Shown: positions 26,934-35,832 of the stretch, one piece after another
Numbering within the stretch: the stretch's first letter is position 1
Layout of the letters: every line of letters starts with the position of its first letter
Assembly (NCBI GenBank): GCA_028284365.1
Contig: JANQRW010000020.1
Span: 1-58,863 of the forward strand
DNA from: Marinicella sp.
GTDB taxonomy: Bacteria > Pseudomonadota > Gammaproteobacteria > Xanthomonadales > Marinicellaceae
DNA: 58,863 nt
Direction: 5' to 3'
Notes under the pieces: model-generated
Seen by the model: only the letters and a program-made list of their open reading frames with translations
Told to the model about the DNA's origin: nothing
The model's database searches: none
Made by a program: the position numbers and the translations under genes

Positions 26934-27206
26934 TTATTCTGTCTTTCGTCAGTTTTGTTTTTGGTTGCACATAACGATCTCATCTATGTGTGGTCACGGA
27001 TTTTCCACTCGCAGACCTTTCTGTTTTATACAGGCTTTAATTTTATGTTCATAATTTCGTTTTATCAACAATGCCACTGTTACTTAGGAAAGCTGCTCAG
27101 ACAGATCACGTTATCAAGGCAAAGAAGCATTGGAAGAATGCCGTTGACCGTGAATCAAAAGCGAAGAGAACAGATGGTTATTTTTTCTGTTTCTTTTTTA
27201 AGGTGG

Positions 27207-27809
27207 TTAATCGCTTCTATTCACAATGGTTTGAATATTGGTTTCAATATCAGTGAACGACCGATCAATGACATTGGCGATCCAGCCGTGATAAAGATCG
27301 GTATCACGTTTAATTTGGTTAATGGTTAACAGTGAATGATTGATACAACCCAAACCAATTCGAGCCACCATAATGATGGGTAAATTGATGGCTTGAGCCA
27401 AATCCTTAAGCATAAACCTGTCAGATAATGGTACACACCAGCCGCCAACGCCTTCAACCAAAACCCGATCATACTTGTTCTTTAATGCAGCAAACAACGC
27501 TATGCATTCAGTCAGATTAAAAACGCCATCAATATCAGCGATGTGTGGTGATGCCGGAGGCTCAAAGGTGAACGGGTTGATTTCTGTTATGTCCTGACCT
27601 GTAATTTTGGCTAATTCAAGAGCATCCTCACTGATTAATTTGGTATTTTGCCAAATAGCACCAGAAGCAACGGGTTTAAATGCACCAACCTTATAACCTT
27701 GTTGCTGCCAACTTTTGAGAATTTGGCAGGAAAGGTAAGTTTTCCCAGCATCAGTATCAGTAGCTGTGACAAAACAACTGGGCAAGTCAGCGAACTCCTC
27801 TATTAACAT
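27207..27809 (-). CDS. bioD: Dethiobiotin synthetase
   Basis: A 200-residue ATP-dependent carboxylase that closes the ureido ring of biotin: DAPA + CO2 + ATP gives dethiobiotin. The P-loop is TATDTDAGKTYLS; the substrate block is KPVASGA; the acidic Mg/Pi site is in VLVEGVGGWCVPL. The start at 27809 follows the rsmA stop after one base; a longer frame back to 27899 only reads rsmA in another phase. It is the last gene of lptD-surA-pdxA-rsmA-bioD, where E. coli has apaG-apaH. Confidence 0.93.
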   Translation of the reverse strand: MLIEEFADLPSCFVTATDTDAGKTYLSCQILKSWQQQGYKVGAFKPVASGAIWQNTKLISEDALELAKITGQDITEINPFTFEPPASPHIADIDGVFNLTECIALFAALKNKYDRVLVEGVGGWCVPLSDRFMLKDLAQAINLPIIMVARIGLGCINHSLLTINQIKRDTDLYHGWIANVIDRSFTDIETNIQTIVNRSD

Positions 27810-27810
27810 T

Positions 27811-28572
27811 TCATTCCGCGCCAGCCGTCTGCTGCAAGGCCAATTGTTCAAACTGTGCCACAGTGATGGTTTCTGGCCTTTGGCTGGGATCGATACCAAC
27901 TTGCTCTATTTGTTCGACACTGATCATGCCCTTTAAATTATTGCGAATGGTTTTGCGGCGCATGGCAAAAGATTGTTTGACCAAGGCTTCTAATACTTTC
28001 AATGGAACCTCCGTTGGGTTTTCTTTTGTGATCAGCTGAATGATTTGTGAGTCTACTTTGGGACGCGGGTTAAACGCTTCTGGAGGTATGCTCAAATGGC
28101 CAATACATTGAAAACGATGTTGTAGCATCACCGACAAACGCCCAAACAACTTTTCTCCAGGTGCAGCACAAATACGTTGTACCACTTCTTTTTGCAGCAT
28201 AAAAATCATCTGCTCAATTTGTTGTGCCTGATAAAGCATGCTGATCAGCAAAGGCGATGAAATGTTATAGGGTAAATTGCCAACAACTTTAAAAGGCCCT
28301 TGTTCCAATTCGAGTTTCAGCGCATCCAGATGGTGTAACGTCACATTACTTTCTGATGTGAATCGCTCTCTCAAGATAGGAATTAAATCGGTGTCTAATT
28401 CAATCAGTTCTAACGCTGCACCACTTGCCTGCAAATATTGTGTGATGGCTCCATGACCAGGACCAATCTCAATCAACTTATCTGTTGCTTGTGGGTTGAT
28501 GATCTTGACAATATTATGAATCACGCCTTCATCTTGCAGGAAATTCTGTCCCAAAGATTTCTTGGCTTTCAT
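27811..28572 (-). CDS. rsmA: 16S rRNA dimethyladenosine transferase
   Basis: A 253-residue SAM-dependent enzyme (KsgA) that dimethylates two adjacent adenines in helix 45 of 16S rRNA. Marks are KKSLGQNFLQD at the N terminus, the SAM motif IEIGPGHGAITQYL and the catalytic NLPYNISSPLL. The start at 28572 overlaps the pdxA stop (ATGA), and gives the canonical MKAKKSLGQNF. Confidence 0.97.
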   Translation of the reverse strand: MKAKKSLGQNFLQDEGVIHNIVKIINPQATDKLIEIGPGHGAITQYLQASGAALELIELDTDLIPILRERFTSESNVTLHHLDALKLELEQGPFKVVGNLPYNISSPLLISMLYQAQQIEQMIFMLQKEVVQRICAAPGEKLFGRLSVMLQHRFQCIGHLSIPPEAFNPRPKVDSQIIQLITKENPTEVPLKVLEALVKQSFAMRRKTIRNNLKGMISVEQIEQVGIDPSQRPETITVAQFEQLALQQTAGAE

Positions 28573-29486
28573 GATCTTGTCCTGCTGACGCAATCTTTGG
28601 CTAATTGTAAAGCAGCACGCAAACTTCCCGCATCTGCTATACCTTGGCCAGCTATATCCAAAGCAGTACCGTGATCAACACTGGTTCGAATGATGGGTAA
28701 CCCCAAGGTAATGTTCACCGATTCACCAAAACCGGCATATTTTAACGGAGCCAAACCCTGGTCATGATACATGGCCAGTATCGCATCATGGTTTTTGACT
28801 TTATTTGGAGTGAACAAGGTGTCTGCCGGAATGGGACCATGTACATCCAAACCAATTTTTCGAAGGTCATTTAAAGCCGGAATGATGGTATCTAGTTCTT
28901 CCCTGCCTAAGTGCCCATCTTCACCCGCATGCGGGTTTAAACCACAGATTGCGATTTTGGGTTGTTTGATGCCAAACTTTTTTTGCATATCATGACACAA
29001 AATTTGAGTAACGCTCTTTATTTGTTGGTCTGTGACATGTGCTGACACTTCTTTTAATGGCATATGGGTGGTCACCAACGCCACCCGCATCACAGAATTA
29101 AGCAACATCATCACAACTTTTGGGGTATCGGTTAATTCAGCCAAATATTCAGTATGTCCTGAAAAGGGAATACCAGCATCATTAATGATGCCTTTATGAA
29201 TTGGACAAGTCACCATGGCAGCGAATTCGCCATTAACACAACCTAAAGCTGCTGTTTTAATGGTCTCCAAAACATACTTGGCGTTATCAGAATTAAGTGC
29301 ACCAAACTCTGATGGTACCGCCAATGGTACATGTTTAATGCTCAAGTCAACTGCTTGCGGTATATGCTGACGAATTAAGTTCGCATCACCAACCAAAACA
29401 CAATCCTCAAGTTCATTCTTCTCAGCCAACTTGGCCACCAGCTCAACGCCAATGCCCGCCGGTTCGCCCATGGTGATGGCAATCAT
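28569..29486 (-). CDS. pdxA: 4-hydroxythreonine-4-phosphate dehydrogenase
   Basis: A 305-residue metal-dependent dehydrogenase of vitamin B6 biosynthesis. It starts MIAITMGEPAGIG, and the metal-binding histidines lie in SGHTEYLAE, CGLNPHAGEDG and AMYHDQGLAPLKY. It is a little shorter than E. coli PdxA (about 330) but all conserved blocks are present. It sits between surA and rsmA as in many gammaproteobacteria. Confidence 0.95.
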   Translation of the reverse strand: MIAITMGEPAGIGVELVAKLAEKNELEDCVLVGDANLIRQHIPQAVDLSIKHVPLAVPSEFGALNSDNAKYVLETIKTAALGCVNGEFAAMVTCPIHKGIINDAGIPFSGHTEYLAELTDTPKVVMMLLNSVMRVALVTTHMPLKEVSAHVTDQQIKSVTQILCHDMQKKFGIKQPKIAICGLNPHAGEDGHLGREELDTIIPALNDLRKIGLDVHGPIPADTLFTPNKVKNHDAILAMYHDQGLAPLKYAGFGESVNITLGLPIIRTSVDHGTALDIAGQGIADAGSLRAALQLAKDCVSRTRS

Positions 29487-29512
29487 AATGCAGTGTCTCA
29501 GCTACAAATAAT

Positions 29513-30772
29513 CTAAAGACGAATATCCACAAAAGCTTCACCACGAATTTGGCGAATCCAAGCCTCTATTTCTTCTTGAACCTTGCGCTCACGAATGGCT
29601 GTTGTTGCCTGTTCACGCCTGAATTCTTCAGTCACATCAGCTTCTTTTTTACCCAAAAACTTGATGATGTGCCAACCCGCTTCGGTTTGGAACGGTTGTG
29701 ATACTTCATTGACATTCAATTTTTGAATCATATCAGCCATACGAGGTCCAAATTTATTGAGCTCAAACCAACCCATGTCTCCACCTAACGGCGCCGAGCT
29801 GTAATCATCAGAATGCTCTTCAGCCAGTTTTGAAAAGTCTTCACCTGCCATGATTTTTTCATGTAGTCCATTGGCAATATCCATCCCATCTCTGGCTGAA
29901 ACCACTTCATCAGTAGCAATCATGATATGTAAGACATTGTATTGGTCAACCGTTTTGACCGTTTCACTCTTTTTATCTATCAGTTTCAAAATATGAAAAC
30001 CACTGGGTGAACGAATTGGCCTGGTCACTTCACCAGGTGACATCAAGTTGACCTGATCTGCAAATAAAGGGGGTAATTGGTTCAATGGACGCCAGCCTAA
30101 ACGACCACCTTCCAAAGCTTTTTGACCATCTGAAAATTGTGTAGCCAACACCGCAAAGTTTTCTCCTGCTTGAATTTTTTCATACAATTCATTGGCCTGT
30201 TCTTGTGCTTTTTCCGTTGCTGTAGAATCATTTTCATTGTTGGTAGCAATTAAAATGTGCTGAATCTCGACTTCGCCTTGGTCCAATTCATTATCAGCAA
30301 GGAACAAGTCAATTTCATGGTCACTGATCTTAACCGTCGAGTTGGCATAAGCATACCTCACTCGCTCGGCTTGCATGTCACGTTTCATGTCACGACGGAA
30401 ATCAGCAAAGCTGAAACCATCTTGCTCAACTGCTTGTTGCATTTGTGGCAAAGTCAAACCGTTTTGACCGGCAATGTTAGCCAACGCTGCATCGATTTCA
30501 CTGTCTGAAATTCTGATACCTACTTGCTCAGCACGTGCAATTTGGATTTCTTGAATGATTAAGCGCTCTAGCACCTGTGAGTTCAAGATGCCAGTTGGCG
30601 GTACCTGATTACCGCTGGCCTCGATTTGTTTTTTGATTGATTCAGCAGCTCGATCTAACTCTGATCGCATGATGACACCGTCATCAACGACAGCCACAAT
30701 CTCATCGAGCAATTCTTGCGCAGCTGCTGTGAGTGATGAGCATAATAATAAAAATAGTAAGGTGTTTTTCAT
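29513..30772 (-). CDS. surA: Periplasmic chaperone/PPIase SurA
   Basis: A 419-residue exported chaperone for outer-membrane proteins. Signal peptide MKNTLLFLLLCSSLTAAAQ, N-terminal helical chaperone domain (ELLDEIVAVVDDGVIMRSEL), then two parvulin domains (about residues 165-270, beginning VEIQHILIAT, and 275-380, beginning YNVLHIMIAT). It is directly downstream of lptD, one of its main clients, with a 1-bp gap. Confidence 0.96.
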   Translation of the reverse strand: MKNTLLFLLLCSSLTAAAQELLDEIVAVVDDGVIMRSELDRAAESIKKQIEASGNQVPPTGILNSQVLERLIIQEIQIARAEQVGIRISDSEIDAALANIAGQNGLTLPQMQQAVEQDGFSFADFRRDMKRDMQAERVRYAYANSTVKISDHEIDLFLADNELDQGEVEIQHILIATNNENDSTATEKAQEQANELYEKIQAGENFAVLATQFSDGQKALEGGRLGWRPLNQLPPLFADQVNLMSPGEVTRPIRSPSGFHILKLIDKKSETVKTVDQYNVLHIMIATDEVVSARDGMDIANGLHEKIMAGEDFSKLAEEHSDDYSSAPLGGDMGWFELNKFGPRMADMIQKLNVNEVSQPFQTEAGWHIIKFLGKKEADVTEEFRREQATTAIRERKVQEEIEAWIRQIRGEAFVDIRL

Positions 30773-30773
30773 G

Positions 30774-32945
30774 TTAAAAAGCCTCGTTGTATCCTGATAT
30801 GGTTTGTTTTAGTATACGTCTTGGGTTCCTGCCAATTGATCCCAAGCCATTTAATTGTATTTCTGCATATATACCATTGTTCGACTGACCATTCTCATCG
30901 GTCAAATAATGCCTGCCCATTAAACGCAGGGCCCAACAACAGCTCTTTCTTTCATAACCAAAAACTGCCTCGATGGTTTTATCAAATTTGGTGGAATAAT
31001 TCCACCGGGCTATGATGCGGTGTTGGTCTTTAATAGGTATGACAAACGAAGTGTCAAACTGTTCCAACTGATTCCGTCTGAATCGATACGCAAAGTTAAA
31101 TATCTTTTGATCCGGGGTTTTTCTTTGCACCCTAAACATACCCCGTTCAACTTCAGATTCAGCTTGATCATAATGAATACTTAATCCAGCATTCCAGTAT
31201 TTGTTCAAGAAGTGATTGTATTCAACCACTAATGGGGATTTCGTTAAATCTTCTGGTTGATTGTTAATTTGTACACTTTGATCATCAAAATACTTGATTT
31301 GGCCGACTGTTAAGTTCCACATTTCCCTACCGCCAGCACCAAAACTGCGGTGCGTCAATGCTGCCGCAACCTGATTCATGTCTGATTGTCTGTCGGCACC
31401 TGAAAAACGATTGGTTTGAAACAACAAGGATGACCCAAAAGTTAATTCACGTGAGTCAAAAATAGGGATGTTGGTTTGATCCCTATCAGGTGCATAAACA
31501 TAAAACAATCGAGGCTCAATGGTCTTGTATCCACTTAGATTACTTTTTTCAAAAGTCATGCCCATGTCCAATGAAACAATCGGCAAATTACGACTGAGGT
31601 CTTTGCGCGAGTCATCAAATTGATAATAAGTACTGCGGTATTGTAGTTTGGGTTTAATAAACCCCCAGGCATTGGACCATTGTTTCTCTACCCAGGGTGT
31701 GATGTCGCTGCGCCAAGCACCCACAGAATCTTCGCGATAAAAATTAATCAACTCAGTACTGACACCATAGTTCAATTGGCGAAGGTAGTCGTACTTAAAC
31801 CAGTCGTAATTAACCTCTGGTAACGTTTGGTAAGGTTCATCAGCCAGAGAAATATTTTGGCTTAATACCTGATAATCATTGATGCCAGCAAAAAAACGCC
31901 AATTTAAACCATTACCACGCACACTAACAGCGCTCCTGAGATAGGGAGTGGCCGTTAAAAAAGAACTGGAAGCAAAATCTTCATAATACTGTGAATCTGT
32001 CACATGATTCAAATCACCATTGAACGACCAGCCTTGTGCAAACCGGGTTTGGTGCCGATATTCAATCAAACCACGGTCACGATTGCGGCGATCATCATCC
32101 GGCAGATAGGTTCCGGCGAAGGTTCCGCGAGAACGCGCACTCAAGTAACGAAATTCAACACCTAACATCATGCCATGCTGCTGTAAATAACGAGGTGTTA
32201 ATGTGGCATCCATTTGCGGGGCTATATTCCAATAATAAGGCAAGGCCAAATCTAAACCCGTGTTGTCTGAAAAAGACACCTGTGGCATCAACAAACCACT
32301 GCGGCGATCATCGTTCAAAGGTAGTTTTGCCCATGGCAAATAAAAGATAGGGACATCTTTAAAACGCAAAGTTACGTGTTTAAAAGTACCTTCGCCTTCC
32401 TCGTGATCCAACTGAGCTGACTTCGCTAATATTTCCCAGTCTCGTTTTTTTGGCGAGCATGTGGAGAAACTCAGGTTTTCCAGCTTTGAGGAATGTTTTT
32501 GCAAAAACATGGTGCTGGCCTGACCATTCATATCGGAGTCTTGTAGGAAGAAGTCAACCTGCTGTAACTCAGCACTGAGGTCTTCAGAGTAAAATTTGGC
32601 CTGTGCGGCACTGACTCTTTGGGCACCGTTTTGCAACATCACGCCTCCTTCACTATCAAATTCTTGTCTGGCTTGGTGATAATACAGCTTGGGAGTGGTC
32701 ATGCGCAAATCGTCTTGAATGATACAAATGTTACCATCCAACAAAAACTCCCCTGGCGAGATCATGGCGGAACGGTTGGCCAGCAAGCCAATCTTGCCAG
32801 GGGTACTGCTCTGATCAATGCAATGTTGTTGCACCGTATTGATCATCACATCAACCGCTGGACAACTGACTGAATCAGCAACAGCAAAAGAGGGTGTAAA
32901 ATTGATGAACATGCCAAGCAGCACAAGTAGGAGTCGTTGTGTCAA
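30774..32945 (-). CDS. lptD: LPS-assembly protein LptD
   Basis: A 723-residue outer-membrane beta barrel that with LptE inserts LPS into the outer leaflet. A signal peptide (LLLVLLGMFINFTPSFAVA) precedes the OstA/LptA-like jellyroll (about residues 45-200), which carries NLSFSTCSPKKRDW; the barrel then runs from about 210 with many aromatic alternating strands. A conserved C-terminal Cys pair (SCCWALRLMGR) fits the inter-domain disulfides of LptD. Confidence 0.96.
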   Translation of the reverse strand: MTQRLLLVLLGMFINFTPSFAVADSVSCPAVDVMINTVQQHCIDQSSTPGKIGLLANRSAMISPGEFLLDGNICIIQDDLRMTTPKLYYHQARQEFDSEGGVMLQNGAQRVSAAQAKFYSEDLSAELQQVDFFLQDSDMNGQASTMFLQKHSSKLENLSFSTCSPKKRDWEILAKSAQLDHEEGEGTFKHVTLRFKDVPIFYLPWAKLPLNDDRRSGLLMPQVSFSDNTGLDLALPYYWNIAPQMDATLTPRYLQQHGMMLGVEFRYLSARSRGTFAGTYLPDDDRRNRDRGLIEYRHQTRFAQGWSFNGDLNHVTDSQYYEDFASSSFLTATPYLRSAVSVRGNGLNWRFFAGINDYQVLSQNISLADEPYQTLPEVNYDWFKYDYLRQLNYGVSTELINFYREDSVGAWRSDITPWVEKQWSNAWGFIKPKLQYRSTYYQFDDSRKDLSRNLPIVSLDMGMTFEKSNLSGYKTIEPRLFYVYAPDRDQTNIPIFDSRELTFGSSLLFQTNRFSGADRQSDMNQVAAALTHRSFGAGGREMWNLTVGQIKYFDDQSVQINNQPEDLTKSPLVVEYNHFLNKYWNAGLSIHYDQAESEVERGMFRVQRKTPDQKIFNFAYRFRRNQLEQFDTSFVIPIKDQHRIIARWNYSTKFDKTIEAVFGYERKSCCWALRLMGRHYLTDENGQSNNGIYAEIQLNGLGSIGRNPRRILKQTISGYNEAF

Positions 32946-33117
32946 ATTCTTCTCAAGTAAATTGTAAAATTTAGTAATATGTGTTTTACATTCTGAATCG
33001 GCTATTTTAATATGGATAACGGAAAATGTCCTGTTTGGATATTATTATTTGTTATGTGGTCGTTGGGGAGAAAGAACCAACAATTTAATGATCACCTTAA
33101 TTTGAGAGTATAAAGAC

Positions 33118-33450
33118 ATGGCTGGAAAGTTTTGTATTACTAAAGGTAAAGACGATAAAGATTATTTTGTATTGAAAGCAGGTAACGGTGAAGTGATTTT
33201 ACAGTCACAAGGCTACAGTTCCGCTTCGGGTTGTGAGAACGGCATTGAGTCGGTCAAAGCCAACGCTGGTGATGAATCGAAATTTGAGTGTAGAGAAGCC
33301 AAAGATGGCCGCAGTTACTTCGTATTGAAAGCCAACAATGGTCAAGAAATCGGACGTTCTCAAATGTATAAAACTGACAGTGGCTGTAAAAACGGTATGG
33401 CTTCTGTAGCGAAAAATGCATCTGATGCGACTGTTGTTGATGAAAGATAA
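33118..33450 (+). CDS. YegP-like protein (DUF1508 repeat)
   Basis: A 110-residue protein of two tandem DUF1508 units: FCITKGKDDKDYFVLKAGNG and FECREAKDGRSYFVLKANNG, each followed by GxExxxSQxY and SGCxNGIxSVKxNA. This is the UPF0339/YegP family, abundant in many proteobacteria and of unknown biochemical role (stress-associated in some species). A good AT-rich upstream region and GAGAGT ribosome site precede it. A repeat array and then a strong terminator (33629-33661) follow. Confidence 0.92.
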   Translation: MAGKFCITKGKDDKDYFVLKAGNGEVILQSQGYSSASGCENGIESVKANAGDESKFECREAKDGRSYFVLKANNGQEIGRSQMYKTDSGCKNGMASVAKNASDATVVDER

Positions 33451-33461
33451 TTCTTAATTAA

Positions 33462-33615
33462 CAATGGAGAGCCGGTGATCGGCTCGACCGGCGCTCTTGG
33501 TTGGTGAGCGAAGCGAATCAGAAAGAGTAAGCCCGAAATAAAAAGCCATGCTCGCCGTGGTCGCTTTCACATTAGTCGGGAACAAATTTGAATGAAGGCC
33601 CAAGAGCATTCCTTT
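33462..33615 (+). repeat. Modular hairpin repeat (family A)
   Basis: It begins with the hairpin GAGCCG-GTGAT-CGGCTC (33469-33485), then ACCGGCGCTC, TTGGTGAGCGAAGCGAATCA, AAGCCCGA, ATGCTCGCCGTGGTCGCTTT and CAAATTTGAATGA, ending CCCAAGAGCATTCCTTTATT. A second copy is at 45862-45966 and a diverged reverse copy is in 17046-17270. Stem bases differ between copies while pairing is kept. Confidence 0.85.
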
Positions 33616-33628
33616 ATTTTATTTCATT

Positions 33629-33661
33629 AAAGGGCACTTTTCCTATAAAGTGTCCTTTTTT
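33629..33661 (+). terminator. Strong intrinsic terminator
   Basis: AAAGGGCACTTT pairs with AAAGTGTCCTTT (12 bp, one G-T pair) around a 6-nt loop and runs into a T tract. It is placed to end the transcript of the YegP-like gene together with the intervening repeat. Confidence 0.88.
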
Positions 33662-33806
33662 ATTGGGAGTAATGAACCCCAAGGTTTAATCCAAAGGGCT
33701 TTACACTTTTATTAATGCCGTCTTGCAAAGCCTGTTCTTCATCCAACAGCGGCAAAATGGAGAAGCAGAACATTATGTTCGTTCTTTTTTTACACTAAAA
33801 ACAATC

Positions 33807-34553
33807 ATGGCTTGGTACGATGACAATGAAATGTGGGCAGTTTTTTATGACTGTATGTTTGATCAAGACAGTTTTGTTCTTGCCAGCAAGCAGTGCCAAC
33901 AAATTTTAGACTTAGTTGCTCCGTCAGTTCAATCAGTGCTGGACTTGGCCTGTGGCCCTGGACGACACTTACTCGGGTTTGCTCGACTTAATTTGGATGT
34001 CACAGGAGTTGATACAAGTGGCTATTTATTGAATCAAGCAGCTAACCACTTAGAACATGAGCAGTTAGCTGCCAACCTCGTTCACACTGACTTATTAGCT
34101 TATAAGCCTAAACAAAAGTTCGACTTAATCACCAATTTATTCACTTCCTTTGGTTATTATCCAAGCGCCAAAGAAAACCAATTGGTTCTAAACAATGCAT
34201 GTGATTGGCTTAATGTGGGTGGCACTTTGGTTATTGATACTTTTGGCAAGGAACAGGCTGCCCATGTCATTGAACCTGTACATTGCACTGAGTATGAAAA
34301 TGGTGACATCCGTTTTGAGCGTCCACTGTTAACTGATGGCATGAGCGTTTATTCAAATGAATGGATTTTAGTTCGAGGCAATCAAGCGTATCGCTGGGAA
34401 TACGAACATTTTGTCTATTCTGCTAATGAATTAACTGCGATGCTCAAACAGGCTGGATTTGAAAGAATTGAAATTTATGGCTCATTGACCAAAGATGACT
34501 ACGATTTAGAGGCTGAACGATTGGTGGCTGTTGCCACCAAGGAAAGCTGCTGA
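33807..34553 (+). CDS. Class I SAM-dependent methyltransferase
   Basis: A 248-residue enzyme with SAM motif I VLDLACGPGRHLLGFAR, the acidic end of strand 2 in VTGVDTSGYLL, motif II-like FDLITNLFTSFGYY and motif III VGGTLVIDTFGKE. This matches the broad Methyltransf_11/25 group that includes small-molecule methylases. The start at 33807 (MAWYDDNEMW) is favoured because typical members begin with W/Y-rich segments just before the SAM domain; upstream in-frame ATG/TTG codons would add a non-conserved tail. Substrate unknown. A palindrome AAGCTGCT-G-AGCAGCTT overlaps its stop codon. Confidence 0.8.
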   Translation: MAWYDDNEMWAVFYDCMFDQDSFVLASKQCQQILDLVAPSVQSVLDLACGPGRHLLGFARLNLDVTGVDTSGYLLNQAANHLEHEQLAANLVHTDLLAYKPKQKFDLITNLFTSFGYYPSAKENQLVLNNACDWLNVGGTLVIDTFGKEQAAHVIEPVHCTEYENGDIRFERPLLTDGMSVYSNEWILVRGNQAYRWEYEHFVYSANELTAMLKQAGFERIEIYGSLTKDDYDLEAERLVAVATKESC

Positions 34554-34935
34554 GCAGCTTGACCAGCATAAGCAATGAAAGCATGACGGTTTGCCGAAGG
34601 CAAGAAGCCTTGATGTAATGTTCGATAAGCCGTGAGCGATGGCGGTCACTTACGTTCCAAACTCACGCGACAGACCTACATCCATGTAGGCCAATCAGAA
34701 AGTGTAAGAGCAGGTAAAGAAAGTAAGACGGTTTGGCAGTATGCCAAGACGACCCCATGGATGGGGGAGGTAGCCTCGAGTTTGGAACAGAGACCGACAC
34801 CTATAGGGATATAGGTGTTAGAGTCGAGTCTGGAACAGAGACCGACACCTATAGGGATATAGGTGTTAGAGTCGAGTCTGGAACAGAGACCGAAGACCCA
34901 AGGAAATTCCTTATAAAAAGGCTGGAGTAAAACAC
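34538..34935 (+). repeat. Dense array of hairpin modules with 48-bp tandem repeat
   Basis: Successive hairpins read: AAGCTGCT-G-AGCAGCTT at the methyltransferase stop; TTTGCC-GAA-GGCAAG (near 34590); CCTACAT-CC-ATGTAGG (near 34676); TTTGGCA-GTA-TGCCAAG (near 34733); CCCCAT-GG-ATGGGG (near 34752). Then follow TTTGGAACAGAGACCGA and a 48-bp unit with stem CACCTATA-GGGA-TATAGGTG, repeated with starts at 34795 and 34843, and a last partial unit at 34891 that ends in AGACCCAAGGAAATTCCTTA. There are no spacers of CRISPR type. The array fills the 421-bp gap between the methyltransferase and mscS. Parts recur at both ends of the window. Confidence 0.88.
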
Positions 34936-34974
34936 ACCAGCCCTCATGGCTTTTCCGCAATTGGATTGCCCTAA

Positions 34975-35832
34975 TCAGCTCCCACTGACCTGATGCATAT
35001 GAACATCTTGTTGTGGGTATGGGAAACTACAGCCACCCGCCTCAAGATTAACTTTTAACTGCTCCAACAAATCACCATAGACCGTCCAGTAATCATCAGA
35101 ATTACACCAGGGTCGCACAGCAAAATTAATACTGGAGTCGGCCAACTCCAATAACATAATGGTAGGTGCAGGATCTTGTAACACCAAATCATGTGATGTC
35201 ACTGTTGAGTGGATGATGTCTTTGGCTGTTTTAATATCATCGTCGTAACTCACACCTATAACTAAGTCCACTCGTCGAACATCTTGTGAACTGAAATTGG
35301 TGATGATGTCGGAAGTGATTTGTCCATTAGGCACAATCATTTCCTTGTTATCAGGCGTGTTAATGATGGTGCTGAAAATTCTGATTTCCTTGACCTTACC
35401 GGTTTTGCCTGCCACTTCGACCACATCACCCAATTTAAATGGCCGGAATAAAACCAACATCACACCAGAGGCAAAGTTTGACAGTGAATCCTTAAGTGCC
35501 AAACCAATGGCCAATCCAGCAGCACCCATAACCGCAATCAATGAAGTGGTTTGTACACCTAACTGACCCAAGGCCATGATAACAACGGCTGCCAAAATAA
35601 CATAATAAATTAAGTTTTTCAGAAAGTTAACCAGTATCGGATCATTACCTGTTCTGGTTAATGCTTTGGCCACCATATTAGACATCCATTTAGCCACCTT
35701 GCGCCCAATCCAAAAAATCAATAATGCTAAAATCAATGATTTCAGAATCCCAATCAAAGCTTCCGGATTATTGACAAAATCAACCACATAAGTTTTCAGC
35801 TGTTCCACAAAAGACATTTCTTTTTCTTCCAT
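34975..35832 (-). CDS. Small-conductance mechanosensitive channel, MscS family
   Basis: A 285-residue inner-membrane channel that opens under membrane tension to release solutes. Three hydrophobic segments (about residues 22-42, 65-88, 92-125), the last with the glycine/alanine-rich pore helix AAGLAIGLALKDSLSNFASG, are followed by the MscS beta domain (VLFRPFKLGDVVEVAG, VPNGQITSDIITNFS) and an alpha/beta cytoplasmic domain. Size equals E. coli MscS. Confidence 0.93.
   Translation of the reverse strand: MEEKEMSFVEQLKTYVVDFVNNPEALIGILKSLILALLIFWIGRKVAKWMSNMVAKALTRTGNDPILVNFLKNLIYYVILAAVVIMALGQLGVQTTSLIAVMGAAGLAIGLALKDSLSNFASGVMLVLFRPFKLGDVVEVAGKTGKVKEIRIFSTIINTPDNKEMIVPNGQITSDIITNFSSQDVRRVDLVIGVSYDDDIKTAKDIIHSTVTSHDLVLQDPAPTIMLLELADSSINFAVRPWCNSDDYWTVYGDLLEQLKVNLEAGGCSFPYPQQDVHMHQVSGS

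Noticed and set aside
26934-27206. Integron attC site
   Set aside because: Only a short GTTATGTGC-like motif is present; no paired R/L boxes with an intervening fold could be drawn.
26769-27329. Plus-strand ORF over the zinc-ribbon gene and bioD end
   Set aside because: It is the antisense of two real genes with low-complexity hydrophobic translation and no ribosome site.
27811-27899. Extended BioD start at 27899
   Set aside because: The extension is antiphase rsmA sequence; family alignment starts just before the P-loop.
34795-34920. 48-bp direct repeats as a CRISPR array
   Set aside because: The units are head to tail without unique spacers, and no cas genes are in the window.
34676-34960. 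Open frames on both strands through the 48-bp repeat (16-residue repeat proteins)
   Set aside because: A 48-bp period is a multiple of three, so frames stay open by chance; the peptides have no start context and the DNA is explained by hairpin structure.
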